Positions 22,301-27,245 of a stretch of 64,000 bases of DNA are shown here, one piece after another. This DNA is from Pseudomonas sp. PSB18 (GTDB lineage Bacteria > Pseudomonadota > Gammaproteobacteria > Pseudomonadales > Pseudomonadaceae). The stretch spans positions 1 through 64,000 of the forward strand of contig NZ_NOIN01000005.1 in the NCBI RefSeq assembly GCF_014596565.1, in the 5' to 3' direction. The notes beneath the pieces were generated by a model. That model did no database searches. It saw nothing but the letters and a program-made list of their open reading frames with translations, and was not told the origin of the DNA. The first letter of the stretch is position 1. The number at the start of each line of letters is the position of its first letter. Position numbers and translations under genes: made by a program.

Positions 22301-25124
22301 GCTGCTGCATGGCGGCCGGCTGGTGGTGGTGCCGTATTTGACCTCACGCAGCCCGCAGGACTTCTACGACCTGCTGGTGGAGGCCGGCGTCACGGTCCTC
22401 AACCAGACCCCCAGCGCCTTCTATGCCTGGATGAAGCAGACCCGCGCCGAGCCCCATCACCTGCGCTGCATCGTGTTCGGTGGTGAAGCCCTCGACGGCG
22501 CCGCGCTGCGGCCCTGGTTCGCGCGGCCGGACAGCCACCGTACACAGCTGGTGAACATGTACGGCATCACCGAGACCACGGTGCACGTCACCTATCAACC
22601 GATCGAGGCCGCCGACTGCAACACCGACGCCGGACTGGTGCCCATCGGCCGGCCGATCCCGGACCTGCGGATCTACTTGCTCGATGAACACGGCGAGTTG
22701 GTGCCCCAGGGCGTGGTCGGTGAGATCCACGTCGCCGGACCCGGCCTTGCCCGGGGTTACCTGAACCGACCGACCCTGGATGCCGAACGCTTCCAGCCAG
22801 CGCGGTTCGCCGGAAGTCGCGGTGAGCGGCTCTACAAGACCGGCGACCTGGCCCGCTGGACCGCCGACGGCCGGTTGCAGTACCTGGGCCGTAACGACCA
22901 GCAGGTCAAAGTGCGCGGCTTTCGTATCGAACTGGGGGAAATCGAAGCGCGTCTCGTGGCGCTGGAGGGCGTGCGCTCGGCCGTGGTGCTGGCGCGCCAG
23001 GACGAACCGGGGGATCCGCGCCTGGTCGCTTACCTGCTGGCCGAGCCGGGTGGCGACCTGGCACCGGGGGCGCTGCGCGCTGCCCTGGCCGAACAGCTGC
23101 CCGCGCACATGCTGCCCGGCGCCTATGTGCAGTTGCAAGAATGGCCACTGACTGCCAACGGCAAACTGGATCGGCGTGCCTTGCCGGCGCCGGACCGCCA
23201 GGCCCTGCAGCAACGCCCCTACACTCCGCCGCGCGGAGCCACGGAAACCTGCCTGGCGCAGCTGTGGTCGCAGTTGTTGGGGGTCGATCAGGTCGGCCGT
23301 GACGACAACTTCTTTGCCCTCGGCGGACATTCGTTGCTGTTGGTGCAACTGCTCGACGGTCTGCGTGCGCAAGGCCTGGACGTCACCGTTGGGGCGCTGT
23401 TCAACGCCGAGGACCTGGCTGCACTGGCCCGTCAGGTAGTGACGCGGGACGCCGCTGATACCCAGGGCCTGTTGTGCATTCGTCCGGGCAGCGGCCGCCA
23501 GCCGCCACTGTTCTTCATCCACGAAGGCACCGGTGAGGCGCTGCCATATGAACGGCTGGCCAGCCACCTGGACCCGGAGCTCGGTCTCTACGCCGTGCAG
23601 GCCGCGGCCGAGCTGGAAGACGGTGTCGACAACCCGACCCTCGCCAAGCGCTACATCACGCTGTTGCGCGCTGTTCAGCCCGACGGTCCTTATCGGCTGG
23701 CGGGCTGGTCGGCCGGCGGTGTGCTGGCCTATGAAATGGCGCGTCAACTGCTGGGCGAGGACGAGCAGGTGACGTTCCTCGGCTTGATCGACAGCAGCCA
23801 GCCAGGGGCGCTACGGGCACCGGTGTTGCCCTTCAGCCTCGACGAAAGCGAGCTACGCGAGCAATTGCTTGGCTACCTGGCCACCCAACAGGTCGATGAG
23901 GACCGGCAGGTGCCATGGCACAGCGGCCTGGACCTCGACGCCGTGCTCGCCACGGCGCGCAGCCGAGGTTGGTTGCCGCCCGCCTTCGATCGCCCTGCAC
24001 TGATCCGCCGGGCGCGCTTGAACCTGACCTTGCGCAACGCCATGGTTCGCTACCGGCCGGCGCCACTGGGCTTGCCCGTGCATCTATTCAGAGCGGTTTC
24101 GACGCGTCCCGAGTTGACCGGTGCCCGGGACCTGGGCGCCGACTGGCGAACGCTGCTGGGCGCGGACTTGGTAGAACAGCGGATCGCAGGCGATCACTGG
24201 TCGATCATGCGCGATCCGACGCATCTGCAAGGCCTGGCGGCTGCGCTGGAGCGGGCACTGGCGCAGAGCGAGGCGCATCCGCTTGAACCTGCCGCCAGCC
24301 GTGCCAGCCTGACGTTGCAAACCGGTTCGCCCAACGCGCCTTGCCTGTTCATGGTGCCGGGCGCAGGCGCCAACGTGAGCAGTTTCGTGCCGTTGGTGCG
24401 CCAGTTGGACGCGCGGTTGACGGTGATCGGGCTGCAAGCCCGTGGCCTCGATGGCCGCAGCGAACCCCATGGGTCGGTGCAGGCGGCTGCCAGCGCCTAC
24501 GTGCGAGAAATCCGGGCCCAGGTGCCGCACGGCCCCTACTACCTGCTGGGGCATTCGTTCGGCGGCTGGCTGGCCCTTGAAATTGCCCGCCAACTGCACG
24601 CGTGCGGCGCGCAGGTCGCACCGGTGTTGCTGATCGACAGCCGTGTACCGGGCAAGCGCATGGCCCGCGATGCCCGCGAGGCCTTGGGGCGCTACGTGGC
24701 GTTGCTGGAACTCGACGCCGGATGCAGCCTGGCGCTTGATCTGGACACCCTGGCGAATCAGGAGCCGGAAGAACAATGCGCCACGCTGCTGGGGCGCATG
24801 CAGGCTGTCGGTTTGATGCCGGCGCAGGCCAGGGCCACGTCACTGCGCGGCCCGCTGCGGGTGTTCCAGGCCAATCTGGCGACGGACTACCAGCCGACAT
24901 CGGCCTACCCGGGCCCCGTCGTACTGCTGCGGGCCGAGCATGGCCGCCAACCCCCAACGCCAGTCGAACAGCACTGGAATGCCGTTGCCCTGGACTGCCA
25001 GCAATGCGTGATCGCTGACTGCGATCACCTGTCGATCCTCAAGGCACGAGCGGCACCTACCCTGGCCGCTCACCTACGCCACCATTGGCCCGCGCTGGAG
25101 GCGCCGTTATCCCATGAAGATTGA
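7326..25124 (+). CDS. Nonribosomal peptide synthetase, five modules with tandem thioesterases
   Basis: The start is GTG at 7326, overlapping the previous stop by 4 bp. It gives a 5932-aa protein that opens with a TubC-like docking domain (residues 1-55). Five C-A-T modules follow, with carrier serines at about 1092, 2143, 3216, 4271 and 5336, then two thioesterases. Pocket codes read by eye are DLFNNALTYK (Ala), DALWMGGTFK (Val/Ile), DLFNNALVYK (Ala-like), DVQFIAHVVK (Pro) and DFWNVGMVHK (Thr). C domains 1 and 3 are dual condensation/epimerisation types (HHLLQSHGD; HYLLQDQGD). Domains 2, 4 and 5 are LCL types (HHIVGDA, HHIIADG, HHLVSDG). TE1 has Ser5462 in GWSAGG, TE2 has Ser5744 in GHSFGG, and both have downstream Asp and His candidates. 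Tandem TEs are typical of Pseudomonas lipopeptide terminal synthetases, and this is the final enzyme of its line. The acyl starter module is not in the window. Confidence 0.95.
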   Translation: MTADQLLALLKQRGVTLSLRGDQLSVVADDEVLADQALIALLRSHKPALIEALRQPATPVARTSGLPVGTTHITPEMFDLCQLDQAQIESIVAGVPGGAANIQDIYPLVPLQAGILFHHLLQSHGDTYLLHVLLAFDDEACLRRFMEALNQAIARHDILRTALAWEGLDEPVQVVWRQAPLTLERFTTGQADVEAALRAHTDPRRQRLDLRQAPLMRAVAAEDAAGGRWLLQLLHHHAVMDHTSLERLVGEVAAIQRGRVDQLQAPQPFRDFVMRARQGLSEAQHTAFFSELLGDIDEPTAPCGLLDVRGDGSQVQTLEAPLPVALSRRIRELSRRLHVSSASLFHLAWAMVLGKTSGRDDVVFGTVMFGRLSGTAEAATAMGLFINTLPLRVRLAVPVEQALQQTHTLLSRLIAHEHAPLALAQRCSALPNGTALFSALLNYRHSADNGQAPALAGMRVLGGEERTNYPFNLSVDDLGEGFSLSLQIDPQVGAAPVLGWLSSALENLLDALERQPDTLACHLSVLPEAERNRLLQTFNATARERPAEDLLHRALEQQAERQPEAIAARFDAAGGAAPLTYGQLNRQANRLAHLLLQTGVRPDSRVAICLERGPHLLVALLGILKAGAAYVPLDPAYPRERLAHMLDDSTPRALLTVAALQSNVAVGGGCTLLCLDDPQTEARLAEQPADNPKPVQLGLGGHHLAYVIYTSGSTGTPKGVMIEHRNACNLLNWALHAFDAASLRDSLFATSINFDLAVFEYFVPLAAGATLHVATNALALLDRPVPVTLINSVPSALDALVGAQAIPTSTQVVNLAGEPLKQGLVEQIFANSAVQRLCNLYGPSETTTYSTWVSMDRDQGFVPGIGRPLDNTRVYLLDAHRQLVPLGVSGEIYIGGAGVARGYLNRPALTEERFVQDPFANEAGARMYRTGDLGRWTPDGQLLYLGRNDFQVKVRGYRIELGEIESTLSRVPGVQQAVVTARQDVPGDPRLVAYWVMQPEAPVSEAQLRDALAAALPEYMQPSAYVALPALPLTPNGKLDRSALPAPDQVVDGHFEVPQGPLETQLAAIWGRLLGLAQVGRQAHFFQSGGHSLLAVQLVSQLRQQLRIELPLASVFEHPTLQQQARAIEALAASGRLGAAPIPAVARQAPLPLSFAQQRLWFIAHLDAQASAAYHMAGGLRLRGELHEPALRAALSRIVERHEALRTRFMTEGGEPCQVIDPPADFALRSVDLRGQPPMAFQAHCVEAAEAPFDLARGPLIRGCLLRLADQEHVLLVTLHHIVGDAWSLGVLTRELSELYRAFIQDRTDPLPPLANQYADYALWQRSPRQVQRVTEQLDYWRAQLADAPALLQLTLDRPRPAQQDFTGASLEVSMEAALVQALRQLSERHGNTLFMTVLAAWSVVLARLSGQDDLVIGSVLANRTRAEIEPLIGFFVNTQALRVRFADVERVDQLLAQVRRTALDAQAHQDVAFEQVVEALNPPRSLAHSPIFQVMFAWQNAPQPSLELGALELTPLATAEDSAKFDLTLNLHERDGMIAGRLTYATALFDAATVQRHWQALCTTLQAMVNDDRQTLDGLSILGEDERYQVLHGFNDTAHDYPADEPLHSLFEAQARRRPDAPAIQDDAGAMSYRQLDQRAEQLAHWLAAQGIGEGARVALCLERGPRLIMAILAILKNGATYVPIDTATPAQRQRALLEDCASAWLLVDEWPDAPLDAAMACRVLVPWDSDLSLDDDAPQRQVNAAPANAPAYIMYTSGSTGVPKGVQVPHRAVTRLVRNNGFADFTAQDRIALAANPAFDASTLEIWGALLNGGCLVVCPRQTVLDAERLNEHLLRHEVSVLWLTAGLFHQFADALAPAFAALRLLMVGGDVLDPRCIERVLRRSPPGQLLNGYGPTENTTFTTTHRITLEDALAGDIPIGRPIGNTQVYVLDEQCQAQPIGVAGELYIGGDGLALGYLNQAQLSEERFVANPFTPGTRLYRTGDLVRWRADGVLMFLGRNDLQVKVRGFRIELGEIEAQLKALPGITEAVVRVDAQQRLLAYFSAPETQQPNELRARLAALLPDYMLPAAFVHVEAFSLTANGKLDRRALPEPSENHFALQRYEAPERPVESRLAELWAQTLGVPRVGRQDNFFALGGHSLLAVQLVEQLRVDGWAIDVRTLFGAPTVGALAAILTEHGEAPADALDVPGGPLPAGCTRITPDLLPLVDLTQAQIDRIVANVEGGAANVQDIYPLAPLQEGLFFHYLLQDQGDTYLLHTTLAFDQETGLDAFCEALQRVIERHDILRTALAWEDLDQPVQVVWRSAPLPVEVLRITQDDALAQLQAHTDPRQRRLDIRQAPLLRVVKAFDAAQQRWLLQVLHHHLVLDHTTLERMVEEIVLIQQGQASALGEPVPFRRFVAHARRGQDSVRQQAFFQSMLADVSEPTAPFGLLDVQNTGALDEVRAPLEPTLATALRQVARQHRVGVASLFHLAMALVLGKATGRADVVFGTVLLGRLQGVQGADQALGVFINTLPLRIGFAQHSVVDSLQHTHQALSALLEHEHTPLALAQRCSGVPSGTPLFCALLNFRYSLEDTPHQQVEGMRVLSTAERTNYPFTFSVDDLGQGFSLTAQIAGTVGAQRAWSFMHCALARLVEALDTDPQRLARCLDILPAQERQQLARFNATQRAQPEHALLHARVEAQARLTPAAVAVRCKGRELTYAQLERQANLLARHLQALGVGPDQRVGIHLRRSPELIVALFAVLKAGGAYVPLDPAYPAQRLAYMLEDSAPVAILAMGDAPLTLPLASDCQRLNVDEVLHGYDAPQGDAPLGAGLEPHHLAYMIYTSGSTGQPKGVMIEHRNARNFLDWALRSFSAQTLERSLFSTSINFDLSVFECFAPLSCGGTLELVDDALALLDQRPDLSLLNTVPSALDALLRADALSASLECVNLAGEALSRTLVERLFADSAVRQVNNLYGPTETTVYSTWVSMDRDRGFQPHIGRPIDNTQVHVLDEALQPLPVGVPGELYIGGAGVGRGYHRRPELTRERFLADPFSSDPTARLYRTGDLGFWDAEGQLHYLGRNDFQVKIRGFRIELGEIEAALLAQPQVGAAAVLALAREGREPALVAYAVAAADHGPLVATDLRDALTKVLPGHMVPALIVPLDTLPLTPNGKLDRAALPRPGEDAWSTQAYEAPRGEQEGLMAEIWCDLLGVARVGRHDDFFELGGHSLLAVQWVSRVRQRLGLELPLATLYAHPSVAGLAPLLANATRSALTGIPVLPQAAARPLSFAQQRLWFIARLDAQASAAYHISGALQLDGELDKNALRNALERIVERHAVLRTRFVEQDGEVRQVIDSTPRWNFERVELAEAADLQPAMAHEAARPFDLSEGPLLRVWLARLGAHRHVLHVTLHHIIADGWSIGVLIDELSVLYKAFHGNAPDSLAPLAIQYADYAAWQREWLAGERGARQLAYWLDHLREAPERVDLPTDRPRPPRQDFAGARLEVALDEPTASALKALGRRHGTSLYMTLLAAWAVVVARLSGQARVVIGTPVANRTRSEVEPLIGFFVNTQALCVDLSGAPQVGQLLAQVREHALQAQAHQDVPFEHVVEALNPPRSLAHTPVFQLMFAWQNAPRSSLDLDGLSLTPLAGEQTTAPFDLSLELYEAEERIIGGLNYATALYDCASVSRHWSYLVQVLRQFIADDRQAVTHLALVDAGERQRLLHQLNPAPTPFPEASWVHRPFERQALLQPDAIAVELHGRGLSYGELDRQANHLAWAMIDQGAGPGQRVAIHLPRSLEMVLALVATLKTGAAYVPLDPSQPIARRQGIIDDCQPCLLLWDAERVEALQTGEGCRTLPVRLSATMTPAPAAPPLAQPRPDDLAYVMYTSGSTGLPKGVAMGHLALSNLLTWQAGQALPGAARTLQFAALGFDVAFQEMFSTLGSGGTLVLLDEARRLDLAALPQWLCDSRIERLFLPYIALAALAERWSEAPLALPALRDVIVAGEALRITAALRAFFRQHPQARLHNHYGPTETHVVCAHTLGDDPEQWADVPVIGRPIANTQVCLLDAHGQWVPQGAVGELHVAGPALAQGYLNRPDLTAERFIDHPLDQCGGARLYKTGDLARWTAEGTLQYLGRNDSQVKIRGYRVELAEVESRLDQVPDIRESVVVVQPGEHGEPRLVAYFSAAQALSPLALRSQLSERLPEYMLPSAFVQLASLPLTGNGKVDRLRLPAPTPESFAQTPYSAPQGELEVSLAAIWSELLGVEPIGREDDFFALGGHSLLALRLLAQVRHRLGLEVPLSAVFAQPRLHALARLLGGSVHNSQEPLPEADRSQPLPLSFAQQNLWLIQQLNPDSTAAFNMPAGLRLRGQLDEGALRRALDRIVARHESLRTRFVSLAGQARQVIDPPAALPLDSLDLSAAGATDWQAHCAEEAGRPFDLTCQWPVRARLLRLGADDHILLVTVHHLVSDGWSMGVLTDEFSRLYQAFSQGRDDPLPALARQYGDYTLWQRHWLQGAQLQRQRAYWTSHLGAAPTCVTLPTDRPRPPRLDYAGASLPVHIDAELTQGLKTLSQRHGVTLYMTLLAAWSVVISRLSGQARVVIGSPVANRARVELEPLIGFFVNFQALCIDLDEGPRVDALLAQVRALALAAQDHQDLPFEQVIEALNPPRSQAYNAVFQLMLAWQNAPRGELDLGNGLQLESVGAPVTTAKFDLALDVHETDGVIEGGFNYATALFDAATVARHWHALLAVLRAMVADDRQTVTSIDLLSRAERQQLLDGFNPVVRVTPATGERLHQRFEAQAARRGDAIALQYGTQTLSYRALNQRANRLAHRLRELGVGPDSRVAIHAERGLDMLVGILASLKAGGAYVPLDPVYPAQRLNFILDDSSPRVMLTLGALPPALQVPAACTVLSLDPHHGNWSEQPGTDLPADPQASDADLAYIIYTSGSTGVPKGVMVEHRSVLRLFSATEGWFGFNERDVWTLFHSFAFDFSVWEIWGALLHGGRLVVVPYLTSRSPQDFYDLLVEAGVTVLNQTPSAFYAWMKQTRAEPHHLRCIVFGGEALDGAALRPWFARPDSHRTQLVNMYGITETTVHVTYQPIEAADCNTDAGLVPIGRPIPDLRIYLLDEHGELVPQGVVGEIHVAGPGLARGYLNRPTLDAERFQPARFAGSRGERLYKTGDLARWTADGRLQYLGRNDQQVKVRGFRIELGEIEARLVALEGVRSAVVLARQDEPGDPRLVAYLLAEPGGDLAPGALRAALAEQLPAHMLPGAYVQLQEWPLTANGKLDRRALPAPDRQALQQRPYTPPRGATETCLAQLWSQLLGVDQVGRDDNFFALGGHSLLLVQLLDGLRAQGLDVTVGALFNAEDLAALARQVVTRDAADTQGLLCIRPGSGRQPPLFFIHEGTGEALPYERLASHLDPELGLYAVQAAAELEDGVDNPTLAKRYITLLRAVQPDGPYRLAGWSAGGVLAYEMARQLLGEDEQVTFLGLIDSSQPGALRAPVLPFSLDESELREQLLGYLATQQVDEDRQVPWHSGLDLDAVLATARSRGWLPPAFDRPALIRRARLNLTLRNAMVRYRPAPLGLPVHLFRAVSTRPELTGARDLGADWRTLLGADLVEQRIAGDHWSIMRDPTHLQGLAAALERALAQSEAHPLEPAASRASLTLQTGSPNAPCLFMVPGAGANVSSFVPLVRQLDARLTVIGLQARGLDGRSEPHGSVQAAASAYVREIRAQVPHGPYYLLGHSFGGWLALEIARQLHACGAQVAPVLLIDSRVPGKRMARDAREALGRYVALLELDAGCSLALDLDTLANQEPEEQCATLLGRMQAVGLMPAQARATSLRGPLRVFQANLATDYQPTSAYPGPVVLLRAEHGRQPPTPVEQHWNAVALDCQQCVIADCDHLSILKARAAPTLAAHLRHHWPALEAPLSHED
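13005..13756 (+). repeat. Direct repeat copy 2: A-domain C-terminus plus T domain
   Basis: This is the partner of the repeat at 1-752, inside module 2 of the five-module NRPS. The first 329 bases match exactly. Homology fades just after the carrier-protein GGHSL motif. Confidence 0.85.
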
Positions 25125-26562
25125 CACAGGCTCAGCCACATCCGCTCCCCGAACCGGGCGCGAGCTTGTTCCCGAAGCGGGTACCCAGTCGCCATTGATG
25201 TCGGCTGAGCCACCGCCATCGCGAGCAGGCTCGCTCCCACAAGGGGCACAGGAGATCCGGCCCTGGCTGTGGGCCTGGTTCGGCCAGGTCGCTTCGACCC
25301 TGGGATCGGCCCTGGCGGCTTTCAGCCTGGGCATCTGGTTGTTGCAGCAACACGCCAGTGTCACCGATTACGCCTGGGTCATCGCCTTGTCGGCGTTGCC
25401 CGGCCTGCTCCTGGCACCGCTGGCGGGCTGGCTGGTGGACCGTTGCGAGGCGCGGGCGATTTTGCTCGGTGTCGAATGCTGCAGTGGCCTCGCCGCGCTG
25501 GTGCTGTGGTGGCTGTTCGACCAAGGCGCGTTGGATCGCGGCCAGGTGTATGCCTTCGCCGCGGTCAACTCCAGTGCGCAGGTGCTGCGCATGCTGGTCT
25601 GCCAGGCGGCGATCCCGCGCTTGCTGCACAGCCCTCGCGCCATCGGACGGGCCAACGGCTTGATGCAACTGATGGTTGGCTTGCCACAACTGCTCGCGCC
25701 GACCCTGGCGGCACTGCTGCTGGGTGCTGTCGGCGTTTCCGGGGTGCTGTGGCTGGACGTGGGCGCGGTGCTGTTTTCTGCAGGCATCCTGATATGGCTG
25801 GCGGTAGTCGCTTCGGCGCTGCGCATCAGTGGCACGGGCCGCGTCGCGTCCAGCGACGGCGTGCCGACTGCACTGGCAGTGCTGCGCGCCCGTCCGGCGT
25901 TGTGGGCATTGTTGGCCTACCTGGCGTTGGAACACCTGATGCTCGGCCTGGCCTCGGCGCTGATGTCGCCTCTGGTAATGGAGCGCCATTCGGTGCTGGT
26001 GCTGGGCACTGTGATGACCTGTGGCGGCCTGGGCATGCTTGCCGGCTCGTTGTGGGTGGTGGCCAGGCCACCAGCCCGGCTGATCCGCACCGTATTGCTC
26101 GCGGATCTGCTGCTGGGGGCCAGCGTGCTGGGCATCGGCATCAGCGACTCGCCGGTGCTGCTGTACGTTGCGGCTTTCGTTGCATTTGGCTGCTTCTCGC
26201 TGAGCACCAGCAGCGACCAGAGCTTCTGGCAACGCAGCCTGCCTGCCGAAGTGCTGGGACGCGTCCTGTCGACGCGGCAGATGGTTTGCCTGCTGGCGAT
26301 GCCGATTGGTGCACTGGGCGCAGGCTCCCTGGCGGACCATTGGGCGATCCCGCTATTGAGCGCCCCTGGCGCTTGGCAGGAGGCACTCGCCCCGGTGCTG
26401 GGCAGCGGCAAGATCGGCGGCTTGAGCTTGTTGTTTGCCATTGCCGGCTTTTTGTACGTGTTGTTGGCCTGTCTCGGTCTGCTCATCACGCCGCTTCGGC
26501 GGCTGGCGCCGGGATGGGCCGGGGCGCCTGCGCCGTTTGCGCCAGACGCGGGAGCTTGTTGA
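25114..26562 (+). CDS. MFS transporter, probable NRPS product or intermediate exporter
   Basis: A 482-aa membrane protein with about 11-12 hydrophobic segments beginning near residue 50 (PWLWAWFGQVAS). It has a DR..A motif between helices 2 and 3 (VDRCEAR), characteristic of the major facilitator superfamily. The ATG at 25114 overlaps the NRPS stop by 11 bp, so it is translated in the same operon and most likely handles the peptide, in place of the MacAB-type exporters common near lipopeptide genes. The first 45 residues are low-complexity and are encoded by a REP doublet. An in-frame ATG at 25198 or another start close to the first helix could be the functional one. The transport substrate is inferred only from position. 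Confidence 0.85.
   Translation: MKIDTGSATSAPRTGRELVPEAGTQSPLMSAEPPPSRAGSLPQGAQEIRPWLWAWFGQVASTLGSALAAFSLGIWLLQQHASVTDYAWVIALSALPGLLLAPLAGWLVDRCEARAILLGVECCSGLAALVLWWLFDQGALDRGQVYAFAAVNSSAQVLRMLVCQAAIPRLLHSPRAIGRANGLMQLMVGLPQLLAPTLAALLLGAVGVSGVLWLDVGAVLFSAGILIWLAVVASALRISGTGRVASSDGVPTALAVLRARPALWALLAYLALEHLMLGLASALMSPLVMERHSVLVLGTVMTCGGLGMLAGSLWVVARPPARLIRTVLLADLLLGASVLGIGISDSPVLLYVAAFVAFGCFSLSTSSDQSFWQRSLPAEVLGRVLSTRQMVCLLAMPIGALGAGSLADHWAIPLLSAPGAWQEALAPVLGSGKIGGLSLLFAIAGFLYVLLACLGLLITPLRRLAPGWAGAPAPFAPDAGAC
25150..25246. repeat. REP doublet (REPIN-like) within the 5' end of the transporter gene
   Basis: The right arm (25216-25246) reads GCGAGCAGGCTCGCTCCCAC on the plus strand. This is the standard Pseudomonas REP in reverse orientation. 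The left arm (about 25153-25182) is a degenerate copy in the opposite orientation, with GCGCGAGCTTGTTCCCGAAG. The pair is head-to-head with an intervening spacer, as in REPIN elements. It lies in frame inside the annotated coding region. Confidence 0.8.
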
Positions 26563-26706
26563 ACCAAGCGGTTTGCTGAACGCCTACCCCTCTCTCCAGA
26601 AGCTATTACAGGTGCCCAGGAATACTTTCTAGCGTTGCCAAATAAATGTCTAAAACAGCCAGCACGAACGGCTCTGCCAAATTCGTCCAGAAAGTACCAT
26701 GGCTAT

Positions 26707-26724
26707 ATAGGACACATGCACTAT
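26707..26724. promoter_or_regulatory. Regulon motif copy A (ATAG-N10-CTAT)
   Basis: Reads ATAGGACACATGCACTAT, 133 bp before the peptide gene start. It matches 29659-29676 and 31493-31510 in the pattern ATAG-N-ACAC-M-TG followed by CTAT or CTAG. Outer arms ATAG/CTAT are inverted repeats, as expected of a dimeric response-regulator site. Binding is an inference. Confidence 0.6.
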
Positions 26725-26811
26725 TGATAGGTTGAGAAAACAATCATCAAATACAGCTGTACCGTGCATTCTGAGGAGCCGGTAAATCTAAGCGTCTTGA
26801 AGCTTCCGCCT

Positions 26812-26834
26812 TGACCAGTCCCATCGACTGGTCA
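26812..26834. promoter_or_regulatory. Inverted repeat just upstream of the peptide gene
   Basis: TGACCAGTC and GACTGGTCA form perfect 9-bp arms around a 5-nt loop (CCATC). The element ends 22 nt before the ATG and 13 nt before the Shine-Dalgarno sequence. It could be an operator or an RNA hairpin in the leader. It has no U-tract, so a terminator is unlikely. Confidence 0.6.
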
Positions 26835-26856
26835 GATCAAGTAATCTGGAGGATTT

Positions 26857-27042
26857 ATGAAAATAAGCATAAGGAAGTTCCGCCCGCATAGCATTGGGAT
26901 GGCAGCAGTGCTTACAGCAGGTCTGATATTCAGTGGGACAGCAAGCGCCTTCACGTTTGAACATGGATGGAGTTGCCAGAATAAGTGGTATCAGATGGGT
27001 CTTATAGAACTTATTGCATGTGGTGGTGGAGGCGAAGGTTGA
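26857..27042 (+). CDS. Small secreted peptide precursor, two Cys, Gly-rich tail
   Basis: Encodes 61 residues after a strong ribosome site (TGGAGGA, 26848-26853). Residues 1-31 look like a Sec signal peptide: a basic N-terminus (KISIRKFR), a hydrophobic stretch (about 15-26) and the cleavage site TASA before Phe32. The predicted mature peptide is 30 residues, with Trp at mature positions 7 and 13, Cys at 9 and 24, and a C-terminal tail CGGGGEG. Two Cys with signal-peptide export suggest a disulfide loop. Codons are more AT-rich than in neighbouring genes. It sits between the NRPS operon and a histidine kinase gene and carries regulon motif copy A upstream. I do not recognise the family. Signal peptide, small bacteriocin-like peptide or envelope-stress peptide are all possible; function is unknown. 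Confidence 0.7.
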   Translation: MKISIRKFRPHSIGMAAVLTAGLIFSGTASAFTFEHGWSCQNKWYQMGLIELIACGGGGEG

Positions 27043-27092
27043 TCCTGACGTTCAGGGTTATGCTTTGGAAAACCATCCACTTGTAGGGAGCC

Positions 27093-27150
27093 TACGCGAG
27101 TGGCTGTGTACGCGCTGAGATATTCAGTCCAGTGCCAGCCACTTCGCGTA
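27093..27150. other. Long imperfect inverted repeat after the peptide gene
   Basis: The arms at 27093-27106 and 27136-27150 pair over 14 bases with a single bulge (TACGCGA-GTGGCTG against its complement), with a 29-nt loop. It lies 50 nt after the peptide stop and 96 nt before the convergent kinase stop. It could end or stabilise the peptide transcript. There is no clear U-run. Confidence 0.5.
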
Positions 27151-27245
27151 AGCCTTTCGCGGCGAGAGCAAGACTCCGAAAACTTCGTTCACCGCCTCCA
27201 ATATGCAAAGACTCAGCCTGTCATAGCCTGTTGGCGATGCGCCCG

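Larger units (their letters stand above)
26563..26856. other. Intergenic region upstream of the peptide gene
   Basis: AT-richer than its neighbours. I see no ORF of note. It contains an 18-bp motif (26707-26724), a 9-bp inverted repeat (26812-26834) and the ribosome site of the peptide gene, each listed separately. Possible promoter elements (TTGATA at 26724) follow the motif but the -10 is unclear. The extreme left edge (about 26545-26575), overlapping the end of the transporter gene, resembles another degenerate REP arm. Confidence 0.5.

Noticed and set aside
25132..26340. 402-codon minus-strand open frame
   Set aside because: Antisense shadow of the MFS gene.
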